NCBI GenBank assembly: GCA_027475525.1
Contig: JAMWFC010000082.1
Coordinates: 620,001 to 684,000 of the forward strand
Direction of reading: 5' to 3'
From: Macrolepiota albuminosa
Taxonomy: Eukaryota > Basidiomycota > Agaricomycetes > Agaricales > Agaricaceae
Length of the DNA stretch: 64,000 nucleotides
Notes under the pieces: model-generated
Seen by the model: the letters and a program-made list of their open reading frames with translations, nothing else
The model's database searches: none
What the model was told of the DNA's origin: nothing
Translations under genes and position numbers: made by a program
Part shown: piece by piece, positions 45,840 to 57,546 of the stretch
Position numbering within the stretch: the first letter of the stretch is position 1
How the letters are laid out: every line of letters starts with the position of its first letter

Positions 45840-47310
45840 GACCAAAAAAAAACAGACAAAAAAGGAAGTATGTGTCAGCCCTAGTCAGAAACTGTCAAAA
45901 CTGACTAATCAGATCAATTCCCAGGCCTTGTCCCATTCTATATAGACAAGCTGCGATTTATGCCTTCGGCACAAATTTCATAGCTCATTGGGGGCTTTGC
46001 CTCCAAACCCTTGATAGGACCCCACACAGGCTAGGAACATCAATGGCAAGCTCAGCAGCAGTTCTGAACACCTTGCTGCATGTGGGCTGAACCTGGCACA
46101 CATGATTTAACCATTTTAGGCCTTACCCAATGGCCATGCATGGCAAGTAACGGATCCGATCAGTGATAGCACCAGCAGCAGCTGGAATGGCAGCTGGCAT
46201 CACACCGCCAGCAAACATTAACAAGTAGCAGCAATCAATTAGCACATGGCACGACTAGCCGACAACAGTGCTTACAAATTAAGTATAATGTCATTTACTT
46301 GTGATGGACGGCCTGATGTTTACCCTGGCACCTGACACCTTTGGGTGCCCCCCCTCAGACAAATGGACAGCTTGCTTGCGTCATTTCTCAGCATTTAGTT
46401 TAATACAAGATGTTTAATTACATTACTTACAGTTCACTGTCTCTTGGCAATCCTTCACCCTTTAGCAGTGGGGAACTTGTTTCTCACTATAAATACTTAT
46501 TGTTGTCACTAGTTACCATGGAACAGAGAGTACCCCAGTTCACACTCCTCAATTCACCTTACAGTTCAGATTTCTTTTGAGCTAACTAAGTTCATAGTTG
46601 CCAATTGTCTGAATGCTCTTAGCCTGCTTGCCACAGTTACGCTTACAGAACCTACACACCTTGCACTTATGGCAGGCATCATGCAGCTTAGTCGTCGCTA
46701 AGCCTCTAGTTCCCTTCCTGCGCCTCCTTGCCACACTTACCCATATTCCTCTCCTTACTCCTTTGTAGGCACACTTCGTCATTGGTGCATCCTCCTTACC
46801 ACACATCCTTGCCGACTACCGCTACTGACTTTTCACCGAATCTTGCCGTGTAACTCATTTTTCTGACTTGTTCTCTGGGAACTGCCTGGGACTTCCTCAA
46901 TCTTAGCATGCCCAACACATTATACACAGGTCAGTAGCTGTAAACCATATCTGCTGCTGATCTACTTTTGGGCATCATCACCCCCCCCAAACTAAGCCTC
47001 CACCCTAACCTCACTTTGTTTGGTTAAGGCCTCGGTAATTGCAACTCAGTCCCTTCCACAACTCTCAAAGCATTATTGTAGGCTATATTGAATTTTCTTG
47101 AAATTTTCAGATTTTATTAAGCATTTATAAATCTCCAAAAAACTAAAATCAGTGTATCAGTAGCCTTTGAATTTTTCCTGATTTTTCAGTGATTTTTCTT
47201 GACATTTTATACACACATCTACTAAAAAACAAACGAAAAAGGCAAATCTTTGTCAGCCTTAGTCAGAACTGACTAATCAGATCATTTCCCAGGCGTCGTC
47301 GCATTATATA
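45840..47310 (-). repeat. Second copy of repeat unit R1, reversed
   Basis: 47300-47060 matches 39075-39480; 47040-46990 matches one 61-bp unit and its flank; 46015-45960 matches the paired hairpins 40302-40361; 45950-45840 repeats the starting motif. A 75-codon Arg/Lys- and Cys-rich minus-strand frame at 46806-46582 (CHKCKVCRFCKRNCGKQ) may be a zinc-binding remnant, but is not supported as a gene. Confidence 0.65.
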
Positions 47311-47350
47311 GAGAAAGAATAGATGAATGTTAGATGCTAAAATATAGTAA

Positions 47351-48151
47351 TCCTCTAAAATCCTGATTCATAGCCACTGTAGTCAGGGGTTGACTGGCGC
47401 AACCTTCGTTATTCCGAGAATTATGGTACTAGTCTGATATCTACCTACGCTAACGAATAGCTAAGCCCATATTACCGAGAATACGACTCGGTGGACCTAT
47501 CAAATCAGAAATTTCGGACATTGGTTTTATACAGAAGCAAGTGTTGGCAGAGCTATTCCGTGGGCTAGATACGTTGTGTATGAAGGACCCTTGCAGCGTT
47601 TTGTGCTGTGTAAAACTAATAATGGTCTCTGAGTTGTCGCTGTAGTTACTTACGATAAATCTGATGCTATAGACACAATAATTAGCATAGACATGTTACA
47701 AGTACTTGACAGGTAAGGTCAGAGTTACATCTATCCACCCACCCAGTTGTCTAGGCCTGCAGCCAAATTTCCGTGACAATCTTCTTCTTATCCTTCACCC
47801 CCACACCATTCGCACGACCACTGGCCCACCATCTCTTAGCCGCCACAATAGTAATCGAAGGACCGACTATTCTTTTATCCGGTGCCGTTCTGGCGTTTGC
47901 GTGTACACTGAGTTTTGCGTTGTGCCGTTACGACCGCCGTCGTACCTGCTTGCACCTAACACGAAACATCGATCTGGACATGGATGTCCCTACCACGCAC
48001 TGGAAGTGTGGGTCGATGGAGACTTGGCGCATATTTCTCTCCCATATCGTGCATTGTACCAGCAGAGCCAGCGGTATACTAGACGAAGAAGACACCGTTC
48101 CCTCTCAACGCCGTCTCTACTCCATCTCAAGGACTGCAATCTTCCTATCTA
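47351..48151 (+). repeat. Right copy of the ~0.8 kb direct segmental duplication
   Basis: Matches 23510-24281. It includes the last bases of the Mid2-like CDS at its left end and stops 27 bp before the stop codon of the two-module gene at 48178. Overlapping plus-strand frames (47706-48152, 47773-48168) look like decayed coding sequence. A diverged third version of part of it is at 51270-51420. Confidence 0.9.
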
Positions 48152-48177
48152 ACTACTCGACATCGTGAGGACGTTGG

Positions 48178-50410
48178 TCAGGTACAAAACACAGGAATTG
48201 AGAGCCCCTGAGATACATTGCCTCCCGATCTGTATTGCAGATGACGTTTCACTGCTTGGGATAAGAAATACGGGGGATCGAAATGCAGAGCGTCACCGGA
48301 ACTCGTCACTGTGAACCAGGGATTATCAACAAGCGTTACTTTGAGATGATAAGAGAAAATACACTTGCATGTTTGGCTTGTCGTCTGGAATACTAGGGAA
48401 ACCTATGAATGCACGCACAGATTTGAGTTTGTCAACGTTATACGATACCACACGACCTTTGACTGTCCGAAGCAGCTCTCCAGGAAGTGGTACTGGACGC
48501 CGTCCGTCGTAACTAGGGTCTATGGGCTTGGCGGCATCCAGAATTTTCAATACACGCAAGACAAGGAAGTTGCCATTCGCATGCTCTGGCAGTGTTGATA
48601 CCTCAAAGCGCAAGATAAGCCGTCCTGAATTGATTGTGAACACGCAAATGGATTTTTAAACAAGTGCACACACCAGTGTAAGGACTGATTTTCAACTTCC
48701 AGTCCTCAAAAACTTCTAAATTTTCAGCCGTGCGAATGCCATCAGGCATCAAGAGAATGAATTCCATACACGTTAGGGACATGCTAGCAATAAACGGCTG
48801 TTCCACATAACCCAGTACCCGTATAGAAGCTCTCGAGTTCTGAGGAAGTCTCCTTATAGCTTGTACCAGTTCCACATATCCATCATGGTATAGCTGTTCA
48901 ACCAGAGCAGCTCTACTTGGTCGAGCAAGGCTCAATACGTTAAGGTTCCAGGGTTCGTCCCCGAAGTAAAGGTCCGTTCCTTTCTCAAATTGCGTTGGGT
49001 CAGCAGATGGTGTTATTCGAAACCGAATTTGGGCGACGGTTACTGGTAGGCCCGGTTTGAGATGCAAGTACAGGAATCCGTGCGTATTAGCGGGAAAAGG
49101 TATTGTAAGACCATCAGACGTCACACCAAATTTAAAATTGGTAAACATGTCCGGATTGCCACGTCTCGCGACTCGCGCTAACATGAGGTTCGATATGTCC
49201 ATGAAATCGAAGGAGTTTAATCGAAGCGGATCTAATGTATCAATCGTTCTTTTTCGGACATCAAGCAGTGAACCTAATCTTCTGTCATTGGTGGGAATAC
49301 TGATTGAAAAAATTAATCGAATCAGTAGACGAGAGGAATACGCAAGCAAGAGCTACATACGCAAGTGTATTGCCCGTCATGCGCGGAAGCGATGCCAGAA
49401 ACGGATGATTAAATTCCATGTTTTGTACTTGACCATAGTACTTGGACTTGATCAAAGTTCCTGGTTCCGGAATCGGGTGAAGCAATTCGCCATCTTTAAA
49501 CAGTGGTTCCACTGGTTCAAGGACTTTGAGGACTCGCATGACAATCGACGTCTCGTCCTCGTGCTCAGCTAATGTTGATTGTTCAAATCGGACCAATAGT
49601 TTCCCTATACACAATCAGAGCTAAAAAGTCTATTGAATCAGTGAACTCACCCTTGAACGTCGACGGAAGTTTTCCAACCAACAGGCGAGGCACTCTGGTT
49701 CTTCCCATCTGAAGCTGTGAATCAAGCGTCCTTACGAGTAATACCTCTTCTAACCTCAGAACAAAAGGCTCCTCCAAGAAAGTTAAGCAGACCTCTGGCA
49801 CTATGACGTTGCTTGATGTTCCATAGTTCAGTAATGTTTCTGGTATATCGTAATCTTGTTTGAGCAGTGCTTTGATGAATGCATGGGGATGAAGCAGCCT
49901 GAACAAAGGAATAGCCCACGGCAATACACCGTCAGGCCTCATGAGGTCCGTACCATTTTGAAAACACGTCGGGTCAAAACTTTCTGTGAGCCGAAAGCGA
50001 ATTTCACCAGTTGTGAGCGGAAGTGATGGACGGCGGTGATAGTACAGAAAACCCTGAGTCTTGGGAGGAAAACGAAAGTTTCCTCCCTCTGACAATTTGC
50101 CCATCTTTGAGTCTTGCGTTAACTGCAGGGTGTGTATTGGAGAAGTCGACGAAATCGCTGCATTGCTGACAATTTGCCCATCTTTGAGTCTTGCGTTAAC
50201 TGCAGGGTGTGTATTGGAGAAGTCGACGAAATCGCTGCATTGAAGGCGTTCAGGGTCAAGTGTCCTGATAACCCTCCGCATCAGACTAGGCATCGACCTC
50301 AATGCGACGCGTTTTGCACCGCGATGAAGAAACCTTAAGACTGGACTTGAGACTGGACTTTTGCTTGTGCTCCACATCCTGAGCACAGGAATTGAAGGTG
50401 GGCTGATCAT
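48178..50410 (-). CDS. Uncharacterised protein with two homologous modules (copy 1)
   Basis: Predicted as complement(join(48178..48338, 48403..48624, 48674..49299, 49361..49604, 49651..50410)), 670 aa. Introns are 64, 49, 61 and 46 bp and the frame closes. The protein has two copies of one module. Each starts with R-x-IxTLDPxRLxxxDFxDxSN, continues with FPxxTxGFLYxHxxPxLPxT and IRFR(L/I)T, then GTDL and PW, and ends with RFExSTLxEHE and VLRVLK(V/I)L. A C-terminal VDNPWFTVTSSGDALHFD block is conserved in copy 2. No signal peptide, membrane segment or known domain was recognised. The 64-bp intron near the 3' end has a weak GTTTCC donor but is the same size in copy 2. Confidence 0.75.
50089..50242 (-). 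repeat. 77-bp tandem duplication inside the two-module gene
   Basis: Two identical 77-bp units (50089-50165, 50166-50242) lie in exon 1. 77 is not a multiple of three, so the two units are read in different frames and still stay open. Confidence 0.95.
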
Positions 50411-52204
50411 AGCAATCAGTAGTTGTACGTGTAATACATTGGAGAGCTGGACAGTCACCTGGACTCTGAAACTTTTGAAAGTAATTTGAATTTTGGAGAT
50501 TTGTTTAACGTTCGTGCATGTCTTACATAAGCACCCTCCCTCCTCCAACCGATTGCGAGACACCTTTGGCAATACCTTGCCTCTTGTGAAGTATTGATTT
50601 CCGATGTCGGTGAGTGCTTGTCATTCCTGGGCATCTCTTGTTTTCGAAAGGTTCATCAGGCGTTGAAGTTACATGAGGGTAGGTAGGCACTATAGACTTA
50701 CAGCGTGTGCATTTGCCGTACAACTCCTAGATTGCGATGACGTATGTTACTACTCTATTAAATACTTACTGTACTACAAACATGATGCTGCAACTCCGTC
50801 GTCTATTGACAAAGTAATGAAAATAGACATACTACAAATTTAACAGGTAAAGTCAATCTGTTCACTTATCAAGAAAACCTAGAGGGCTGAGGATCAAAGA
50901 GAGGCTAGACGCCCGCTAACTCCCAATGGCTTCTGATGGTAGATAGCGCAGGGAAGAAGACGCGATCGATAGAGGCGCAACTCACTAGACTAGATGATAT
51001 GGAAAGAAGAAAAAGATGAAGAAACAAAAAAAAAACAAAAGGGCTGATGGAAGGGCTGTACACAGGTAATGCGAGGAAGTACGAACGCCTCTGTAGGCAT
51101 ATAATCCTTTTGTTTTCTTCAAAAAAAAAAGGAGGGACGGACAAGGACACGACGTATCGCACAAGAAATCTGAAAAAAAGAAGACATAACGGGCCTTGGA
51201 AACACTTCCGTCCCTCATAAGCACATACATGAAGAAGACTGACGAAACAGGCTCACATTACAACTTCACCCCACATCATTAGCAGGACCAACGGTGTTCT
51301 CATCCTGTGCGGTCTGGTGTGCGCAATTACGGCCGTCGTGGTACCTACCTGGAACCTAACAAAAAACGTCGATCTGACTAGGAAGCGTGCATCCGAATTT
51401 GGAGACGGAAATAAGGAACAAGAAACATGAAGATGGAGTCGGGTTCAGTCAAGTGTACGGACTAGGAGTCTGTCGTTAAAAGGTGGACTGTTGAGAGATT
51501 ACCCAATGTTTACCGAGGGAGTGAGATTTGGAGGGGTCATGGCCGTTAATGAAGACGGTGGATGGGGTGAGATGGTGGATGGAAAGATGATCCGATGCCG
51601 CTCGTACCAAGTGCATGATGAGCTTTTGTTTAGGAAGCAGGGTCGACCAGTTTAGCAGAAGTAAACGCAAACACCGGGTGATGACGCCGCGTGCTAACGT
51701 TGACATTCTCAGGATACGACAGTGATGTATTGATCATCCTTTGCACTTACAGCCACCTGCAATTGGTTTCGGTGAAAAATTATGGATGTCGCTGGACTCT
51801 TAAATGTCGTTTATGCAATGTCAGTACGAGACACGGCCAATTGTCGATGAAAGCAAGCTTCTTGCGCCGCCGGCAACAATTGATCGAGTCTTGCATGATC
51901 GCTGATGCATCCGCGTACCTACATACGCGCACTTGGACTGAATTTAGCCAGGCTGGCAAGCTGTCAATTTGACCAACGAGTGCTGAAAACGGTCCCTGTG
52001 CCAATTAAGCGGCAAAGTTCAGGCTGTCATTGCGAAAAAGCCTCGGAGGGTTCGATGCATGGTGGGCCGGAAGCGAGAAGCCTTGTTAGGCAGCGTGTGA
52101 AAAAAATAATAATGTTTATTTCGAAGGTGATCAGTTAGTAGAACGCCACCTCGATGCAGCTGCACTGACATTAATTTTTCTTTTTTCCTTTCCCTTCTTC
52201 TCGT
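50411..52204. other. Intergenic with repeats, no gene
   Basis: Holds a GACATACTACAA...TTTAACAGGTAAAGTCA motif at 50826 (also at 23860, 47690 and, reversed, 56860), the left arm of an inverted repeat, a decayed copy of the 47760-48150 segment at 51270-51420 and the promoter region of the gene at 52205. Confidence 0.5.
50824..51203 (-). repeat. Left arm of inverted repeat flanking the 1289-residue gene
   Basis: Reverse complement of 56456-56900 with many substitutions. Conserved islands include TTTCCAAGGCCCGTTATG, TCTTGTGCGATAC, AAAAGGATTATATGCCTAC and GGGCGTCTAGCCTCTCTTTG with similar spacing. No protein frame is clearly kept. Confidence 0.75.
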
Positions 52205-55200
52205 ATGGCGCCGCGGACGTTCTCATCGCCGCCATCGGCGACGATGGCCAAAGCAAACAACCGTCTTTCAGCAGTCTACATTGGCCCCACACACGTCCCA
52301 GACCTCCCAGGCCCGCCCAGTCCCACCAGCTCCGCGTCGGGGCTTCCCTCGCCTCCTGCCACCAACTCGACGGGCAGCGGCGGCGACTCGGAACTTAAAG
52401 AGAAGGAGGAGAAGGAGAGGGCTCTTTCCTCGGTGCAGCCGCCACCCTCGCCGCAGCATCTCTCGGCGCTCGAAGCTCACGTTCGGCGGGGACACAAATT
52501 AAGCAGCAGTATCAGCAGTGTCGCGAGTGTTTCCATCTCCAGCGTTGTTGTGCCCAAGGGGGCGAGCATACTCGAAGAGACATTGCCGTTGCCTGAGATG
52601 GACGACGAAGAAGATACTGCTCGTTTCGACACACTACACCGCGTTAAAAGTCTCAAGGATCGTAATAGAATTGTTCGTCCATCTTTTCTACTTCTTCTAG
52701 TTTTTTTTTCTTATTGCTTTGTACCCAGGTCCTCGACAAACTAGTACTCTCAGGATCACACTCTCCCGCCCCCTCGACGTCGTCTTCCTCGTCCAGACGC
52801 TCATATTCACAGTCACATTCGCAAACCATGTCGCCACTCTCGATGTCGTCTCCGCACTCACGGTCGAATTCGACCTCTAGTCCACACAACGACCCCCGCT
52901 CGGGCTCAGAAACCGAGCGCGAATCGACTTACTCCCGTGCCTCTTCAACGCACCACCGTGCATTCTCACTCGCAACCTCTACGCCGCAGCACGAACAGCT
53001 GCGACCGCAGACACACCGTTCCAGCGTGCCTTCCACGCCGAGTTCCCGCACCGAGAACAGCAGCAGGGGCAGCGCAGCCTCGGGTTCCGGCTCGAGCAGC
53101 CGTAGACGGATGAGGCTGGCCCTTGTCGAGGACGGCACGGCGAGACTCAGAGAACGCGCAGAGGAGATTTTGGATCGTACCAGGAGGAATAGTCCTGGTA
53201 CAAGTGCGCCGAGGAGGAGGGGTGCGTTGCCTGCAGAATTTCGAAAGGTGAGCGGTCGGTCTTCTTTGTGTGGGTCCGCCTTGCGCTTCCCTGCCGTTTT
53301 CTTGAACCAAGTCTGTTCCATATGCGTCGAATGCGGATACTTCTGTTTTTTTTTCTCGCCTTTACGTTTCCATGACACCATACCAATGAATCCTTTACTC
53401 TTTAGACATCAACAGAATCATCACCATACCAAGACTCGTCTACACCCTTGCACGCCCCAAGCCTCACGCACACCGTATCGCATTCATCCTCCGCCTCCGC
53501 CTCAACATCCCCATCACAATCCAAAGCAAGCAGTAGCAGATACTCCGTCGACCTCACCTCTCAATCCTCGCGATCTCGCTCCTCGTATTCCCATTCCCAC
53601 TCTCAATCCTACTCCTCCTCCCAACCCCAATCCCAATCCCAATCGCAAACACAACCACACCCGAACACGCCCAGCCGCAACCGCACATACACACGCATGC
53701 ACGCACACACGTCCTCGTCTTCTATCTCGACACTCCCAGCGGCCACACCGCGCGCACAGACCTCCGAGCCGCGAAACACCGCCGCGTCCACCGCGTCCAC
53801 CGTGTCGACAGCGGCCTCGCGCCGGGCCGCGGGGACGCCTATACTGGGGATGACGGCGTACCGCGAGCGCCGGCAGACGCTGCGCGGGGGGTCCGCCGAG
53901 AGCGCGCTGTCGAATCGGGGTCCTGGGGGCATTGGTGCGGGTGTAGCGGGGAAGCGGACGCTGATTGGGGAGGAACTTCGGGCTGCGGGGTTGAGTCCGT
54001 CCAGGAGTCGGGGTGGGAGGGGGAGATTGAGTCTTGGATGGGAAGGCGAGGAGGAGACGGCGCATGCGAGGGCGTTGAGCGCTGTGCTTGGAGAGGCTGA
54101 TGAGGGGAGGGCGATTAGTTCTTTGGCGCTTTATGGTGAACGCGAGAGGGAGAGGAACGGGAAGAGTGTGAGGGAGGTGTCGGTTTTGAGAGATAGGGAG
54201 AGGGAGAGGAGGAGGGAGGAGAGGAGGGAGGAGAGGGAGAGGGAGAGAGCTGCGCGTGAGCGCGAGAGGGAGTTGAGAGTGCGGGAGAGGTCTTTGTCTC
54301 GAGCTAGGGATATGGATCAAGACCGCGATTTAGTCACGCCTGACCGCGAACGAGATAGAGACACGACGTACGCAGCCTCGACCACTCTTACCCGCCTGCG
54401 TACATCCACGGCCTCTACCGTGACCGGGAACACGGCAGCGACGCCGAGTCCGTTTGGGAGCCGGCGCCATGCATCGTCAGGTTCCCATAACCATACGGAG
54501 CACACGAGGCTGCTCGGGGAGAGTCTGAATATATTCGAAGGGCATTTCGCTCGTCTCGGTGGAGGTGACACAGTGAAGAGCGCGCAGAGTGTGGTGAGCG
54601 CTGCGGCGCGGTTGAATGAGATGTTGCGGGCTGGAATGGCGCGGGCTTTGGAGGAGCAGGTGAGGGCGGAGGTGGATGGCGCGGGAGGGTTGGAAGAGGA
54701 GGTGTGGGGACGCATTGGGGCGGAGTATCGAGAGGGGTTGAAGATGAGTGATGAGCTCGTTAGGGGCCTCACGGGGCTGTTGCTTGGTTTTGGGAGGGCT
54801 GTGAGAGAGGTGGGTGGTGGTGTTGGAGGAGGGACGGGAGGAGAGGGGACACATCATGCGAGGAGTGTTAGTCTGGATGAAGAGGGGTTGGTTGGCGGTG
54901 GTATGAGGCGGGCGAGAGGCAGGGGGAGCATGAGTCCCGATGTCTCTGTCTCTACCGCTGGTGGGATCTCCGCGCTCGTGGGGATGAGCAGCAAGTCTGG
55001 CCCCGGAAGCTCAGGTGCGGGGAGTGGAGGCGCGCACAGTGTGAGTGCGGGTGGCAGCGTGAGTGGGAGCGGAAGGAGGAGTGTCGAGTCGAGGAGGAGC
55101 TGGGATGCCAATGCGACGCTTGCACTGCGGGATGAAGTGTCGAGGAGGCTGGTGGCGAGAGCGGAGAGTGCGTTGGGCGGCGGAGGTTTGGTGTCGAGGC

Positions 55201-56288
55201 CCGGTACATCGTTTAGTACGCTGAGAGAGAGGGAAAGAGATAGGGCAGTCGAAGCGCCCACGCAGCAAGCGCCTTCTGGGACAACGAGGAGGCTTTTCAT
55301 GCCTAGGGAGCAAAGGGAGATGCAGATAAGTGCAGCGAACCATACGCCCGGGAGTGCGGGGCTGGGCGGGGGCGGGATGCCGACTATACATTCGCAAGAG
55401 ACGTTTTATGGAGAGTATGAGCCTTCACCGACCCCTGCGTCTCGTACTACGAACAACACGACGAATGCGAGTGCTACGATGGATAGGAGCCGGACGCTCC
55501 CGCCGCTGGGTATTCCCAAGCCTTTGCCGAGTTTACCATCAGAAACAGCGTTAAGAAGGAATGGTACCTTGGCCGAAAAGTCTGTTACGAGTACGAATCC
55601 CGATACGGCTGCCTCTGGTGGTGCAGTGCGCGATACCGAGAAAGATATGCGTAAAGCCTCCATCACATCGACATCGACAGTCCGCGGTGGCACGTCCGCG
55701 TCCGTCTCGACGTTCCCCGTTACGGCTCCAGCAGGTGCGACGACGGCCGTGACGGCGCACACTGTGTCCACGCAGACCCCAGACCGCACTGCGTTTCCCT
55801 CGCTTCCGAGGACGGACTCGGACCGCTCTGTCCGCTCGACCGTGACGTTCTCGCGCCCGTCGACGGTGAGCAGCGTCAGCGCGCTCGTGGATGTGAGGCA
55901 GCAGGATACACGGCGGAGAACCGAGTCGGGGAACGTAGATCCGAGCACGAGCGATCCGCTGCCTCCGGTGTCTGCCGCTGCTGCGTCTGCGTCTGCGTCG
56001 GCGTTCACTGAGAGGCACAGGGAGAGGGAGGTGCAGAGCGGGTCGGAGACGGAGCGTCCGCGGGGGATCAGGAGGACGCAGGTGGGGAGGATGTCGATGG
56101 ATGCGAAAGGGAAGGGCACGGGCACGGGAAATGCTCAGGATAGGAGCGCAGTTGTTGCTGCGAATGCGATTGTGGCGGCGAAGATGGGGATCAATGGTGG
56201 CCGGGGACAGCAGCCGAGTACCAGCGGTGTGGGGGTGGCGAAGAAGGAAAGGAGGAGGACTATCACGGATATTTGGCCGCAGGACTAG
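52205..56288 (+). CDS. Large Ser-rich, Arg/Glu-rich low-complexity protein, unknown function
   Basis: Predicted as join(52205..52672, 52729..53247, 53406..56288), 1289 aa; introns of 56 and 158 bp with in-frame joins. The protein is mostly disordered: Ser/Pro/Thr-rich tracts, a Gln/Ser run near residue 400, and an Arg/Glu repeat stretch (RERERRREERREERERERA) around residue 600. The one part that looks folded is about residues 700-800, predicted helical: LLGESLNIFEGHFARLG, AARLNEMLRAGMARALEEQV and EYREGLKMSDELVRGLTGLL. It ends with the basic motif KKERRRTITDIWPQD. Disorder with a short helical core is common in cytoskeletal or regulatory scaffold proteins, but I do not recognise the family. 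GC content is higher than in the neighbouring transposons. Confidence 0.75.
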
Positions 56289-57546
56289 GCGGATGGGTTG
56301 GAGGGAGTTGTATTCAGTTGGTTTTGGAGTCTAAATGTTGTTTAGGGATCATGTGGGGATCGTTTGCGCGTTGTGCTGAGATTGGGCGCTGAGCTTGGGT
56401 GAGTATTTTTTATGTTCTTTTTCATGTGTGAGCTGATGATAGATCTAATTAAAGGGTTTCCAAGGCCCGTTATGGCTTCTTTTTTCGAAATTCTTGTGCG
56501 ATACATCGTGTCTGTCCCCGTCCTTCATTCGCTGTCTCTTTTTTTGAAGAAAAGAAAAGGATTATATGCCTACAAAGGTGTTCTTCCTTCCTCGCATTAC
56601 ATGTGTTTCCGCCCTTTTCTTTTTTGTGTTTCTTTCTTGACCATTTTCTCATTTTCATATCCCCTGTTCTGGTGCGTTGCGCCTGTATTTATCACGTCTC
56701 TTTCTTCCTATCACTAGTCTTCCGTTTGTAGGTGCTGCGCTGTCCCAGTGGGGGGTTAGTGGGCGTCTAGCCTCTCTTTGTAGATCCTCTCCAGCTCTCC
56801 GGAGTCTCTTCTTGATGAGTCCTCACGATGTACGCTTTCTCTACGGTTTGATGCACGAACAGAATGACTTTACCTATTAAAGTACTTGTAGTAGTATGTA
56901 CTCTAATGGCAGCATCTTTCTGGCTACTCGATTATGTTGTATACCTGTGGTGGTTCATGCATGCTGCTGTTGATGAGAATTGTCCTGAAAACTTTTGCAT
57001 GGGTGTCCTCCGCTTGTGATTGCTAAGTGTACTATCCCCCTTTGTCTTCGAAAAATTGCCATCTATGTGCTGACGAGAGAAGAATTTGTTCCAAGAGAAG
57101 CTGCCAAGTACGGTGTCAACGAGTCCTGTAAATTGTATGCGAAATGTAGAGAGGATGAACGCTTTGTTGTTGAGATAACTCTTTCAGATCTGGTAGCAAA
57201 TGCTAGTGAATGCGGTAGCGTACTAGGGTTATAAGTACAGTAAGTATTTACAGTGTAGTAATAGAGTAGTAACATAGATCAGTGTAACGAACTGAGGTCG
57301 GAAAATGCACACATAAGGGTGTAGCTGAACAGACGTGACGCTCGCTGAGTAAACCATCCAATCATCATTTGATTCGGTTCGTGGAAGAACAAGAACAGCC
57401 ACGTATCACCATTCTTTCCTACGCACAATGGCACACCTCTTGTATGCATTCGGCATCCATAACCTGGGTACGGTTGTGATTCTGTTGTGAAATGGTATCC
57501 GTTCACCCTATAGCTCCCAGGTGATCGTAATTATGATTACACAGAG
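56289..57546. other. Intergenic with inverted-repeat arm, no gene
   Basis: Begins with the 3' flank of the 1289-residue gene, contains the right inverted-repeat arm (56456-56900), and ends in the 5' flank of the DUF6535 gene. The short frames present are not protein-like. Confidence 0.45.
56456..56900 (+). repeat. Right arm of inverted repeat flanking the 1289-residue gene
   Basis: Pairs with 50824-51203. It starts 168 bp after the stop codon and so probably overlaps the 3' UTR. Confidence 0.75.

Larger units (their letters stand above)
43639..47345 (-). mobile_element. Unclassified repetitive element (element C)
   Basis: AT-rich DNA with a decayed minus-strand gene (44999-43788), a tandem exon/intron-like block (45000-45610), and a roughly 1.3 kb unit at 45840-47310 homologous to unit R1. 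That unit is bounded by two direct copies of the motif TATATAATGCGACGA / TATATAGAATGGGACAA with a downstream CTGATTAGTCAGT block. No transposase, RT or rolling-circle domain was recognised. It may be several nested insertions, and its limits are inferred from neighbours. Confidence 0.5.

Noticed and set aside
46582..46806. Cys-rich minus-strand frame as a zinc-finger gene
   Set aside because: Too short, Cys spacing fits no family I can name, and it lies inside a decayed repeat.
54317..55300. Long minus-strand frames opposite the 1289-residue gene
   Set aside because: They arise from GC-rich, low-complexity coding sequence on the plus strand and lack protein-like composition.
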